DNA of 61,285 nucleotides from an uncultured Prevotellaceae bacterium (GTDB lineage: Bacteria; Bacteroidota; Bacteroidia; Bacteroidales; UBA3663): NCBI GenBank assembly GCA_900319235.1, contig ONNR01000027.1, positions 1 through 61,285 of the forward strand, given 5' to 3'. Position numbers and translations under genes: made by a program. Below the pieces are notes generated by a model. That model had not been told where the DNA came from, searched no databases, and saw only the letters and a program-made list of their open reading frames with translations. This document shows positions 43,869 to 52,715 of this stretch, one piece after another. Numbering within the stretch: the stretch's first letter is position 1; every line of letters starts with the position of its first letter.

Positions 43869-45551
43869 ATGGACAAGAACTTGATTGTCTCTGGGTTTAT
43901 CCAGATTAACAACGATCTTATCTCGGCAGAAGACATAGAGCCGCTTTCAGAAAGGAGCGGCTCGACGTGCTTGTGCTATTTGGTGAGGTATCAGGGCAAA
44001 CGATACTTCATGAAACGCCTGCGTCGCGAGTATGTCGACAATCCTCGCTATCTGGAACTTTTTCGCAAGGAGTTTGAGACAGGTCAACGCTTGACGCATG
44101 AACATCTGGTGAAGTATGTTTCGATGGGAGAGGATGTGGATGGATGCTACATCGTCATGGAATACATCGATGGGGAAACTCTTGGGGATCGAATGATAAA
44201 GAATCCCTCGTATTTCTCCAATCCGAAGCACGTTAGGCGCCTTTTCTCTCAGCTTCTGGAATGCTTGGGTTATCTGCATCATCATCAGGTGCTTCATCTT
44301 GACTTGAAGCCCGACAACATCATGCTTACCCGCATCTCGGACGATGTCAAACTCATCGATTTGGGATTTTGCTATTGTGACAGTTACGACTCGTCGATGG
44401 GGCGCAATGGCGTCTATTCTGCACCAGAACAGAATGAGGACCGTATTCAGGACATCAATGTCGGCACGGATCTTTATGCCGTAGGATTGCTGTTGCACGA
44501 CGTTTGTCTTCTGCACCCCAAAATCTATGACACTGATGCCATTTCCAATCTGATAGCACGTAGTACACATACTGATATTTCCCGTCGCTTCTCGTCTGCC
44601 GAAGAGATGGCGGCTGCACTCAAACAGGCGCTTCCCGATGACTTGAAGAATGGCAAGATGAATAGGACCACACGACACTTCATCAGGTTCGTTGTGAGCC
44701 TAGCCCTATTTCTGGGTGGAGCATTGGTCTGGCATCTTATAGCTGTGGCTAATGATTGGGAAGAAGACCCGACGGTTCATGAATCGAATGGTTTGTCTTA
44801 TAGCATTGCCTCGCCCGATACTTTTACCTGCATTGTGACAGGTCGAGGCAGTTCGAAGGCCGATAAGTCTGCAATCTCTGTTTCAGTAAGGCCATTTATG
44901 GTGTTTGAAGACGTGAGATATCGTGTGGTAATGGTAGGTGACAGTGCCTTCTTTGCTGATTCCATCGTCGAGGTACTGAGTATTTCGGAAGGAGTGGAAC
45001 GTTTGTCATTCCACGCATGTGACGGATGCGAGAATCTACGAAATGTCTCGTTGCCGCTGAGTCTCAAGTCGATAGGAGAAAGCGCATTCCGAGGTTGTCA
45101 CAGCCTGCAGCATATTATATTGCCGCCCTACATCGACCGACTGCCTCTAAGTATGTTCCGGGAATGTAGTTCGCTGAAAAGCATTCACTTTCCTGAGGGA
45201 CTTGAAAACATCGGCAGAGGTTGCTTCGCTTATTCGGGGCTTACTGAGGCCCATCTGCCCGGTTCGCTTCGTTCGTTGGAGTTAGGGGCGTTCTACAGTT
45301 GCCAAAGCCTTCGCAGCGTCACACTCCCTGCTTCGTTGGAGCGCATTGGAGACTTCTGTTTCCATCATTGTGACTCACTGACCGAAGTCCGTAATTACAG
45401 CGACACGCCACAACCTATTACGAATGTCTTTAGGGACACCATTGGCTTGAAACGTACGTTGTATGTGCCCAGTCAGAGTATCGACCTCTATCGCAAAGCC
45501 CCTTATTGGCGCGACTTCTCAAGCATCCTCCCCCTCGACAACCCCTCTTAA
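43869..45551 (+). CDS. Transmembrane Ser/Thr protein kinase with extracytoplasmic BspA-like leucine-rich repeats
   Basis: A 560-aa receptor-kinase-like fusion. The cytoplasmic kinase domain (~20-255) has the lysine in YFMK (K49), acidic helix C (FRKEFETG), HLDLKPDN (143-150; Leu replaces Arg of HRD), DLG (164-166) in place of DFG, and SAPEQ as in APE. The glycine loop is weak (SGSTCLCY). A TM segment lies at ~271-293 (FIRFVVSLALFLGGALVWHL). The outer part carries LRR_5 repeats (~365-530: IGESAFRGCHSLQHIILP, IGRGCFAYSGLTEAHLPG, IGDFCFHHCDSLTEV). Start ATG 43869; a TTG four codons earlier is less likely. The kinase probably phosphorylates cytoplasmic targets in response to an envelope ligand. 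Confidence 0.9.
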   Translation: MDKNLIVSGFIQINNDLISAEDIEPLSERSGSTCLCYLVRYQGKRYFMKRLRREYVDNPRYLELFRKEFETGQRLTHEHLVKYVSMGEDVDGCYIVMEYIDGETLGDRMIKNPSYFSNPKHVRRLFSQLLECLGYLHHHQVLHLDLKPDNIMLTRISDDVKLIDLGFCYCDSYDSSMGRNGVYSAPEQNEDRIQDINVGTDLYAVGLLLHDVCLLHPKIYDTDAISNLIARSTHTDISRRFSSAEEMAAALKQALPDDLKNGKMNRTTRHFIRFVVSLALFLGGALVWHLIAVANDWEEDPTVHESNGLSYSIASPDTFTCIVTGRGSSKADKSAISVSVRPFMVFEDVRYRVVMVGDSAFFADSIVEVLSISEGVERLSFHACDGCENLRNVSLPLSLKSIGESAFRGCHSLQHIILPPYIDRLPLSMFRECSSLKSIHFPEGLENIGRGCFAYSGLTEAHLPGSLRSLELGAFYSCQSLRSVTLPASLERIGDFCFHHCDSLTEVRNYSDTPQPITNVFRDTIGLKRTLYVPSQSIDLYRKAPYWRDFSSILPLDNPS

Positions 45552-45618
45552 CCTCGCCCCTTCTTCCCCTCTTTGTCCTTGTGGCAGCCATCTATGGCTG
45601 CCCTCAACCCCTCCCTCC

Positions 45619-46209
45619 ATGACCATCGAGACTCATCCACTCACTCCTTTTCTTCCCAGGCACGCTACGGTGCTCTTCCTGGGCAGCTTCCCGCCGCCAA
45701 GGGCGCGTTGGTCTATGGATTTCTTCTATCCCAATTGGATCAATGACTTCTGGCGTGTGATGGGATTGATTTTTTTCGACGATAAGGCCTATTTCGAGGT
45801 CAAGGGAGAAAAGCGATTCGACAAGGAACGTATTGCCGCTTTTGCCGAGCAGCGGGGTTTCGCCTTTTATGACACGGCATCGAAGGTGAACCGCCTCAAG
45901 GACAATGCAAGCGATAATTTCCTGGAGATTGTGGAGCCTACCGATATCGGTGCTTTGCTTGGGCAGATGCCCGATTGTCGTCGTTTGGTTACGACCGGGT
46001 CCAAGGCAAGCGAGTTGCTTCAGCAGCAGTTGACCGTGGCTTCCGGATCCGCAGAAGGACATCCTGTCGAGATGCCGACTATCGGATCGTATACCAAGGT
46101 TCATGCCTATGAACGTGATTTGGAATGGTTCCGTATGCCTTCAACTTCGCGTGCCTATCCTTTGGCACTCGGCAAGAAAGCCGATTTCTATCGTCGATTG
46201 TTCGAATAG
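45619..46209 (+). CDS. Uracil-DNA glycosylase-like protein (MUG/TDG type)
   Basis: A 196-aa cytoplasmic protein from ATG 45619. Motifs of the uracil-DNA glycosylase superfamily are visible: VLFLGSFPPPRARWSMDFFY near the N-terminus (GxxP active-site loop), then YPNWINDFWRVMGLIFFDDK, YDTASKVNRLKDNASDN and the C-terminal loop MPSTSRAY. It would excise U, or related lesions, from mismatches. Gaps to both neighbours are short; a bidirectional terminator lies after it. The substrate range is inferred from family resemblance only. Confidence 0.85.
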   Translation: MTIETHPLTPFLPRHATVLFLGSFPPPRARWSMDFFYPNWINDFWRVMGLIFFDDKAYFEVKGEKRFDKERIAAFAEQRGFAFYDTASKVNRLKDNASDNFLEIVEPTDIGALLGQMPDCRRLVTTGSKASELLQQQLTVASGSAEGHPVEMPTIGSYTKVHAYERDLEWFRMPSTSRAYPLALGKKADFYRRLFE

Positions 46210-46247
46210 GTTTTTTCTTAGAAAAGACATTTCTATAATAATAAATA

Positions 46248-46289
46248 ATGTGGTGGAAACCGAAATAGGGTTCCCGCCACATATTTTTA
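46248..46289. terminator. Bidirectional terminator between the glycosylase-like and esterase genes
   Basis: ATGTGGTGGAAACC pairs with GGGTTCCCGCCACAT (one bulge, two mismatches) and is followed by ATTTTTAT on the plus strand and TTATTTATTATT on the minus strand. It can end both converging transcripts. Confidence 0.75.
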
Positions 46290-46323
46290 TGAAAAACCAT
46301 CAGCCTTATGAAAGGCCTGATAA

Positions 46324-47937
46324 TTATTCAAAGATGCTGTCGAGCAGTTTGTAACGCGCTTCCAGTTCGCTGTCGGCTACGACCTTGCAGTCCACATCAA
46401 TCTGTAGAACCGGAGCCACCTCTTCGCCGTTGATGGGCTTCCATTCGGGTACGCCAGGACCATTCGGATTGCCCGTCTTGATGAAGTTGATATAGACGTT
46501 CATGAAGTTCTCCTGCACCTTGTAGTCGTCAGCCGTCCAGGCAAAGACATCGTTGGTGGCAAGGTTACCCATGGCATATTCGATGTCGGCCGAGTGTACA
46601 GCGCCCTTGATTATCGCTCTTGGGGCAGCAGCACCCTTGTCATCCTTCTTCTTCACGCCACCTGCCAAGGCAGCCTCCATACCTGAGTATTTGGCCGTCA
46701 TCTCGGGACGTGGATGGGTGTAGAAGTAGCGATAAACAGGATGGTCGGTCTTGGCATGTTCATCACACCATTTCCAGGTGGGGAATGCGGTGAAAAGGGC
46801 GCCGGCAAGTTCGGTGGCAGTCGGACCAAAAAGGTCCTCGTCCTTCTTCAGACCATAGGCGTTCAGCACCTCGTCGGTGCGGTCGCCGAAGGTGGACTGG
46901 AGTATGGCACGATAGCCCTTGAGGGTTGGCTTCTGGCCTCTGAAGTTCGAAAGAGGACTGCCCTCCAGTGAGTTCCAGCCTGCAAGTAGCGGCACTTGTG
47001 CTTGCTCGCCATTAGCAAAGATTTCGTCGACGGTTGCAGGAAGCAGATAGCCATCGACAAGCAGGTTCGGCATGCCGCGAAGGGGTACCAGTTTCATCAC
47101 GCTGTCGGCTGGCAGTTGACGCAGGGCATCGATGGTGAGACCCTTTTCCTCCAAAGTCTTGCTCCAGATTGCTTCTCCATCGGCAAGTGGCTTTGCCGAA
47201 CTGGGCTTGAATTCTGCGCCGCTCGATCCGATTGCACCGGCCAAATAGCCGCGCGAAAGGGGAGAAGCCATCAGTACCGAGACAGAGAACGATCCGGCCG
47301 ATTCGCCTACGATGGTAATGCGATTGGGATCTCCTCCGAAGCCTTCAATGTTGTCGAATACCCATTTGATGGCAGCAGCCTGGTCGAGGATGCCGTAGTT
47401 GCCCGAAGTGTGGTTGGGCGATTCGGCAGTCAGGTCTGGATGTGCCAGGAAACCGATGATGCCCTCGCGGTAGTTGGCAGTGATGCTGACGATGCCATGA
47501 TGTGCCAGTGAGTCGCCCGCATAGCGAGGCTCCGAGCCAGAGCCTGCCATCAGTCCACCGCCGTTGAAGTAGATCAGCACGGGGCAGCCTTGTGCATCGA
47601 CGGGTTTCCAGATGTTCAGGTAGAGGCAGTCCTCCGACTTCTTCGGGCCCTTGAAGTTCATGTCGCCGAAAAGGCTGGGCTGAGCGGGATCGTCACCAAA
47701 CTCGTAGCATGGCCGGATGGTATCCCATGGTTGTACGGGCTGAGGCTCTTTCCAACGCAGTTCGCCAACGGGAGCAGCTGCGAAAGGAACGCCCTTGAAC
47801 ACCACGATGGCGCTATCTTCGGAATATACGCCTTCAACAATACCAGATTCTGTTTGTGCTTGATTGGCAGGAAGTTTTGGAGTCTCTTTGCAACTCCAAA
47901 GAAGCAGTGGCAACACTGCGAACAACAATTTTTTCAT
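46324..47937 (-). CDS. Type-B carboxylesterase lipoprotein
   Basis: A 537-aa alpha/beta hydrolase. A lipobox signal (LLFAVLPLLLWSC, Cys16) places it in the envelope. Motifs: FKGVPFAAAPVGELRWKEPQ, SEDCLYLNIWKPV, YFNGGGLMAGSG oxyanion loop (usually HGGG; here NGGG), nucleophile S213 in GESAG, and catalytic His in GAVHSADIEYAMGNL. It probably removes acetyl or other esters from hemicellulose side chains, judging from the two GH3 genes upstream in the same operon; the ester is not known. Last gene of a four-gene minus-strand unit. Confidence 0.9.
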   Translation of the reverse strand: MKKLLFAVLPLLLWSCKETPKLPANQAQTESGIVEGVYSEDSAIVVFKGVPFAAAPVGELRWKEPQPVQPWDTIRPCYEFGDDPAQPSLFGDMNFKGPKKSEDCLYLNIWKPVDAQGCPVLIYFNGGGLMAGSGSEPRYAGDSLAHHGIVSITANYREGIIGFLAHPDLTAESPNHTSGNYGILDQAAAIKWVFDNIEGFGGDPNRITIVGESAGSFSVSVLMASPLSRGYLAGAIGSSGAEFKPSSAKPLADGEAIWSKTLEEKGLTIDALRQLPADSVMKLVPLRGMPNLLVDGYLLPATVDEIFANGEQAQVPLLAGWNSLEGSPLSNFRGQKPTLKGYRAILQSTFGDRTDEVLNAYGLKKDEDLFGPTATELAGALFTAFPTWKWCDEHAKTDHPVYRYFYTHPRPEMTAKYSGMEAALAGGVKKKDDKGAAAPRAIIKGAVHSADIEYAMGNLATNDVFAWTADDYKVQENFMNVYINFIKTGNPNGPGVPEWKPINGEEVAPVLQIDVDCKVVADSELEARYKLLDSIFE

Positions 47938-47978
47938 TTTTCTTCGATATTTGGTTTGATAAATGCTACTAAGTCGAA

Positions 47979-50339
47979 TTATTTGCCAGCAAACTGGCTG
48001 CGACTTGGTTTCAGTACGTCGTTCACCTTGAGGGTATAGGGCTTGGCGAGCTTAAATATTGCAGAGGCACGGATATCTTCCACGCTTGCACCAAACTTTA
48101 CGATGTACTGGCCTGCTGCAGCTTCCCACTGGCTTTCAGCCTCGTTGAACGAAGCAAGTTCGTAGGTAGAGACCTTCATGGTGAGTGTCTGGCTCTCGCC
48201 TGGCTTCAGGCTGCGTGTCTTGGCATATGCCTTGAGCTCCTGAGCAGGCTTCTGAAGGCCTCCGGCTGGTGCTGCAACGTAAAGTTCGACGGCTTCCTTA
48301 CCTTCGACGGCACCTATGTTGGTCACAGTGATGCTGGCCTCGAATCCCTCCTTGGTGGCTTTCACAACTGGACGACTATAAGCGAAAGTCGTGTAACTTA
48401 GGCCATATCCGAAGGGATAGCTGACCTCTACGCCGTAGGTGTTGAAGTAGCGATAACCCACGTTGATGCCTTCGGCATGAGGCGTATAGTCCCAGAACTT
48501 CGTAGGAGCATTGCCACGGAAGAATGACATCATGCCGCTTGAAGAAGATTCTGCACCTGGGAAGTTTTTGGTCGAAGGAATGTCCATGAGGCTGACGGGC
48601 CATGTCATGGTGAGCTTGCCGCTTGGGTTAGCCTTGCCCGTCAAAACGTCGGCCACCGAGTTGCCGCCTTCCTGACCTGGTTGCCAAGCAAGAAGAATGG
48701 CGTCGGGCATACCTTTCCAAGATGCCGTCTCCATAACGTTGCCCATATTGAGGATAACTACGACGCGTTTGCCGACCTTGTGGAAGGCATCGCAAACGTC
48801 CTGAAGCAGTTGACGTTCAATTTCGGTCATGTTGAAGTCGTCAGCCTCCTTGCGGTCTTGGCCTTCGCCCGCTTGACGTCCGATAGTGATGAACGCGATG
48901 TCGGAAGCATTAGCCTGGTTGTCGATGACGGCACGCTCGATGGGTGTCTCGACGTTGTAGCGAGCATAAAGGTAACTCTTGAACATCTCTGGGAAGCCAG
49001 CAGGTGCGGTGGCATCGGCCTTGGCATGCTGGAATGCGATGTAGTTGGTATAGATGTTGGCAAGGTCCTTGTTTACCTCAAAGCCGGCATTGTTGAGTCC
49101 TTCCATAAGGCTGACAGTGTAGGCCTTGTTCACATCTCCCGAACCGGTGCCTCCTGCAATGAAGTTATAACTTGTGACACCGAATACCGAAACCTTCTTC
49201 ACATCCTTCAAGGGGAGGGTGCCATTGTTGTTCTTCAAGAGTACCATGCCCTCAGTTGCGCTTTGACGGGTGACGGCAGCATGAGCCTTCAGGTCGGGCT
49301 TGTTGCTGAAGTTGTAGCCACGGAAGCGTGGACAACGAACGATGTGCTGCAGGATACGACGCACGCAGGCATCGACATCCTCGATCTTAAGTTCGCCGCT
49401 CTTTACCTTGTCGATGATCTCTTGGGTCTGCTCTACCATACCAGGAGCCATCAGGTCGTTGCCTGCATGAATCTGGTCGGCAGTATTGCGTTGGCCGGTC
49501 CAGTCGGTTACGACGATGCCACGGAAGCCCCATTCATCGCGCAGAATGGTGGTAAGCAGTTCGCGATCGGCTTGGGTCCAGATACCATTCAGACGGTTGT
49601 ATGAAGACATAACAGTCCAAGGGTCAGACTCTTTGACGGCAATTTCGAAGCCCTTGAGGTATATTTCGCGGAGGGCACGTTGGTCAATGATTTCATCAAC
49701 TTCGGTGCGGTTGTTCTCCTGGCTGTTGCCGGCAAAGTGCTTGATGCTGGTGCCCACACCTTGACTCTGTATGCCGCGCACGTATGCTGCAGCGGTCTTG
49801 CCAGTCACAACAGGATCTTCGCTGTAGTATTCGAAATTGCGTCCGCAAAGTGGTGAGCGATGGATGTTCATGCCGGGAGCAAGAAGGATGTCGCAACCGT
49901 ATTCGAGCACCTCGTTGCCGATGCTCTTGCCAACCTCCTCGACAAGTTCCTGGTTCCATGTGCAGGCAAGTGCGGTGCCAACAGGGAAACCTGTGGCATA
50001 GAAGGTCTCGGAGATGTTGGGACGTGTTGGGTTGATACGCACACCTGCAGGACCGTCGGTCATCACGGTGGCAGGGATTCCGAGACGAGGGATGGCTTGG
50101 GTCATGCCGGCTGCTCCGGGTACGAGGTCGGCATGCATGCCAATCATGTCATCGGCATTGGCATTGGCTCCGACAGCTCCCTGACTGCTCTTGCCAACGC
50201 AGAGCGTGGCTTTTTCTTCGAGCGTCATGGCCTTGAGGATTTCTTCTACATTGTCGGCATTGAGTTGCAGGTTTTGTGCCTGCATGACTCCGGCTGCCAG
50301 TAGGATGACAGTGGTCAAAAGTGTTGATTTGGTTTTCAT
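47979..50339 (-). CDS. GH3 beta-glucosidase/beta-xylosidase-type enzyme, exported
   Basis: Hydrolyses terminal beta-linked sugars from oligosaccharides. The 786-aa protein has a signal peptide (MKTKSTLLTTVILLAAGVMQ). Catalytic Asp is D279 in GIVVTDW. Other landmarks are VMTDGPAGVRI, APGMNIHRSPLCGRNFEYYS, GTSIKHFAGNSQENNR, and in the second domain ITIGRQAGEGQDR (usual acid/base region), AWQPGQEGG and the C-terminal fibronectin-III-like domain (from ~680). Third in the operon, 31 bp after the other GH3 gene. Exact specificity cannot be read from the sequence. Confidence 0.93.
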   Translation of the reverse strand: MKTKSTLLTTVILLAAGVMQAQNLQLNADNVEEILKAMTLEEKATLCVGKSSQGAVGANANADDMIGMHADLVPGAAGMTQAIPRLGIPATVMTDGPAGVRINPTRPNISETFYATGFPVGTALACTWNQELVEEVGKSIGNEVLEYGCDILLAPGMNIHRSPLCGRNFEYYSEDPVVTGKTAAAYVRGIQSQGVGTSIKHFAGNSQENNRTEVDEIIDQRALREIYLKGFEIAVKESDPWTVMSSYNRLNGIWTQADRELLTTILRDEWGFRGIVVTDWTGQRNTADQIHAGNDLMAPGMVEQTQEIIDKVKSGELKIEDVDACVRRILQHIVRCPRFRGYNFSNKPDLKAHAAVTRQSATEGMVLLKNNNGTLPLKDVKKVSVFGVTSYNFIAGGTGSGDVNKAYTVSLMEGLNNAGFEVNKDLANIYTNYIAFQHAKADATAPAGFPEMFKSYLYARYNVETPIERAVIDNQANASDIAFITIGRQAGEGQDRKEADDFNMTEIERQLLQDVCDAFHKVGKRVVVILNMGNVMETASWKGMPDAILLAWQPGQEGGNSVADVLTGKANPSGKLTMTWPVSLMDIPSTKNFPGAESSSSGMMSFFRGNAPTKFWDYTPHAEGINVGYRYFNTYGVEVSYPFGYGLSYTTFAYSRPVVKATKEGFEASITVTNIGAVEGKEAVELYVAAPAGGLQKPAQELKAYAKTRSLKPGESQTLTMKVSTYELASFNEAESQWEAAAGQYIVKFGASVEDIRASAIFKLAKPYTLKVNDVLKPSRSQFAGK

Positions 50340-50370
50340 AGTGGTTAAGAAAAATTATTAGGTCTTGGTT

Positions 50371-52692
50371 TTATTCAGCAGTAAGGATAGCCTTCTTGAC
50401 ATCCTTGCAGTTCGGGCCAATCATGATCTCGAAGTCGCCAGGCTCGCAGACATAGTTGAGCTCGTGATCGTAGTACTTGAGATCCTCTTGGCTAAGTTCG
50501 AAGTTGACGGTCTTTTCTTCGCCAGCCTTGATGCTGACTTTCTGGAAAGCACGAAGTTCCTGGACGGGACGTGTGGAAGTGCTATAGACGTCGTGGATGT
50601 AGAGTTGCACAGTTTCCTGGCCATCGCGGCTGCCGGTGTTCTTCACTTTCACGCTGGCTGTCACGGTTCCTGTCTTGCCGAGCTTGTCAGAACTTAGGGT
50701 TACGTCGCCATATTCGAAAGTAGTGTAACTCAAACCATAACCGAAGTAATAGAGCGGACCATTGACCACATCCTGATAGCAGCTGAAGAACTTTCGGTAA
50801 GGATCGGTGTCGCCCCAAGGACGCCCTGTATTCTTATGATTGTAGTAGAGCGGCAACTGTCCCACCGAACGTGGGAAGGAAGTGGTGAGTTTGCCCGAAG
50901 GATTGACGTCACCAAAGAGCACGTCGGCAATAGCACGACCTGCTTCTGCTCCGAGCGACCAGGTGCAGAGGATGGCATCGGCATTTTCGGCTTCCCAGTT
51001 CAAGATGAGTGGACGACCGGTGACGAGAACCACAACGAGAGGTTTGCCCGTTGCCTTGAGAGCTCGAAGCAGTTCCTCCTGCGCATCAGGAATGGTAATG
51101 TCGGCACGGCTTGAGCCTTCACCATTCATGTTGTTGACTTCGCCTACACAGGCCACCACAACGTCGCTCTGACGGGCGACAGCCACGGCATCGGCAACGA
51201 GGCGGCTCTGAGGTGTGGTATGGACGGGAGGAAATTCCATATCAGGCATAAATACCTTGTAAAGACCGTACTTCACGGCATCCTCCTGCTTGGCATCGTT
51301 GAAGATCCAGGAGCCTTCGGCATAACGCACCGTGCCACCTTGAACGGCTTCTTCAATACCCTTGCGGATGGTCACGGCATCGTTGGCCAATTCGCGGCGG
51401 GTTGCAGCCCAGCAACCCAGCATGTCAGCAGCATTGTCGGCAAATGGGCCAACAACGGCAATACGGGCATTCTTCTTCAATGGGAGCACGTTACCTTCAT
51501 TCTTGAGCAAGACCTGGCACTCCTGGGCAATGCGGCGTGCGAAGTCGTGCTGCTCCTTGGTGTAGCATTCCTGCTGGTCACGTCCCTCGATGCAATACTT
51601 GTAGGGATCATCGAAAAGACCCAGTTTCCACTTGGCGTTGAGGATGTTGCGGCAAGCCTTGTCGATGTCGGCTTCGCGCACCTTGCCTTCTTTCACAAGT
51701 TTGGCAAGTTCGGCAACGTAGATGTTCGAGCCCATGTCCATGTCGAGACCTGCATCGATGGCACGACGTGCTACTTCGGTGGCGTCACCAACGCCATGAG
51801 CGATACATTCCTGAACGGCCGTAGCATCGGAGCAGACGAAACCATCGAAGCCCCATTGATTGCGCAGCACGTCGGTGAGCAGATACTTGTTGCAGGTGGC
51901 GGGGATTCCCTCAAACTCGTTGAACGAACTCATATAGGAACCTGCACCAGCCAAAGCTGCCTGCTTGTAGGGATTGAGGAACCCATTGAAAGCCTCCTGC
52001 CGTGAGAGGAAGACGGAGTTGTAGTCGCGTCCTGCCTCGGCTCCACCATAGAGGGCATAGTGCTTGACGCAGACCATAACGGTAGAGGGATCCTTGAGGT
52101 CGGTACCTTGATAGCCACGAACGTAGGCCTTGGCAATCTCACCGCCCAAGTATGGATCTTCGCCCGCACCTTCGGCGATACGTCCCCAACGAGCATCACG
52201 GGCGATATCGACCATCGGGCTATAGACCCAGTTGATGCCCACCGACGATGCTTCGCGAGCCGCCATGCGTGCCGACTCTTCGACGAGATCCATATTCCAC
52301 GAGGTGGAGATGGCCAATGGAATAGGGTAGGTGGTAACAAAACCATGAATAACGTCGTTGCCGAAAAGCAAAGGGATGCCGAGGCGTGTGCTATCGACGG
52401 CATAGCTCTGGATCAGACGGATTTGCTCCATGTTGGTGAAACCATAGACGCCACCCATTTCTCCACGTTTGATCTGTTGGATGGCGAGCGCTTCCTCGCT
52501 AAAGGTGGAGTTGGTGAAGTACATCCAGTTGCTGACGAGATTCAACTGGCCGATCTTTTCTTCGAGCGTCATCTGGCCCATCAGTTTGCTGACGTAGGCA
52601 TCCATTTCGCTGTTGCCATTGTTGTCTTGCTGGCAACTTGTCAAGGCGATGCCGCTTAGGGCGATAAGGCTGATAATTGGTAGTTTTTTCAT
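50371..52692 (-). CDS. GH3 glycoside hydrolase (BglX type) lipoprotein
   Basis: The 773-aa protein has a lipobox (ALSGIALTSC, Cys20), so it is likely anchored in the envelope. It is of BglX type: MTLEEKIGQLNL at the start, GNDVIHGFVTTYPIPLA, SPMVDIARDARWGRIAEGAG, VKHYALYGGAEAGRDYN, and nucleophile D289 in GFVCSDATAV. The second domain has VACVGEVNNMNGEGSSR with the probable general acid region, and an FnIII-like C-terminus. It sits 23 bp after the DUF1593 gene. Together with the second GH3 it may divide the work on different chain lengths. Confidence 0.93.
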   Translation of the reverse strand: MKKLPIISLIALSGIALTSCQQDNNGNSEMDAYVSKLMGQMTLEEKIGQLNLVSNWMYFTNSTFSEEALAIQQIKRGEMGGVYGFTNMEQIRLIQSYAVDSTRLGIPLLFGNDVIHGFVTTYPIPLAISTSWNMDLVEESARMAAREASSVGINWVYSPMVDIARDARWGRIAEGAGEDPYLGGEIAKAYVRGYQGTDLKDPSTVMVCVKHYALYGGAEAGRDYNSVFLSRQEAFNGFLNPYKQAALAGAGSYMSSFNEFEGIPATCNKYLLTDVLRNQWGFDGFVCSDATAVQECIAHGVGDATEVARRAIDAGLDMDMGSNIYVAELAKLVKEGKVREADIDKACRNILNAKWKLGLFDDPYKYCIEGRDQQECYTKEQHDFARRIAQECQVLLKNEGNVLPLKKNARIAVVGPFADNAADMLGCWAATRRELANDAVTIRKGIEEAVQGGTVRYAEGSWIFNDAKQEDAVKYGLYKVFMPDMEFPPVHTTPQSRLVADAVAVARQSDVVVACVGEVNNMNGEGSSRADITIPDAQEELLRALKATGKPLVVVLVTGRPLILNWEAENADAILCTWSLGAEAGRAIADVLFGDVNPSGKLTTSFPRSVGQLPLYYNHKNTGRPWGDTDPYRKFFSCYQDVVNGPLYYFGYGLSYTTFEYGDVTLSSDKLGKTGTVTASVKVKNTGSRDGQETVQLYIHDVYSTSTRPVQELRAFQKVSIKAGEEKTVNFELSQEDLKYYDHELNYVCEPGDFEIMIGPNCKDVKKAILTAE

Positions 52693-52715
52693 ATAGTTTG
52701 TTTTTTAAGGGGAAA

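Noticed and set aside
45463..45618. Longer start for the glycosylase-like protein
   Set aside because: The extension overlaps the kinase gene's 3' end; the ATG at 45619 directly precedes the conserved domain.
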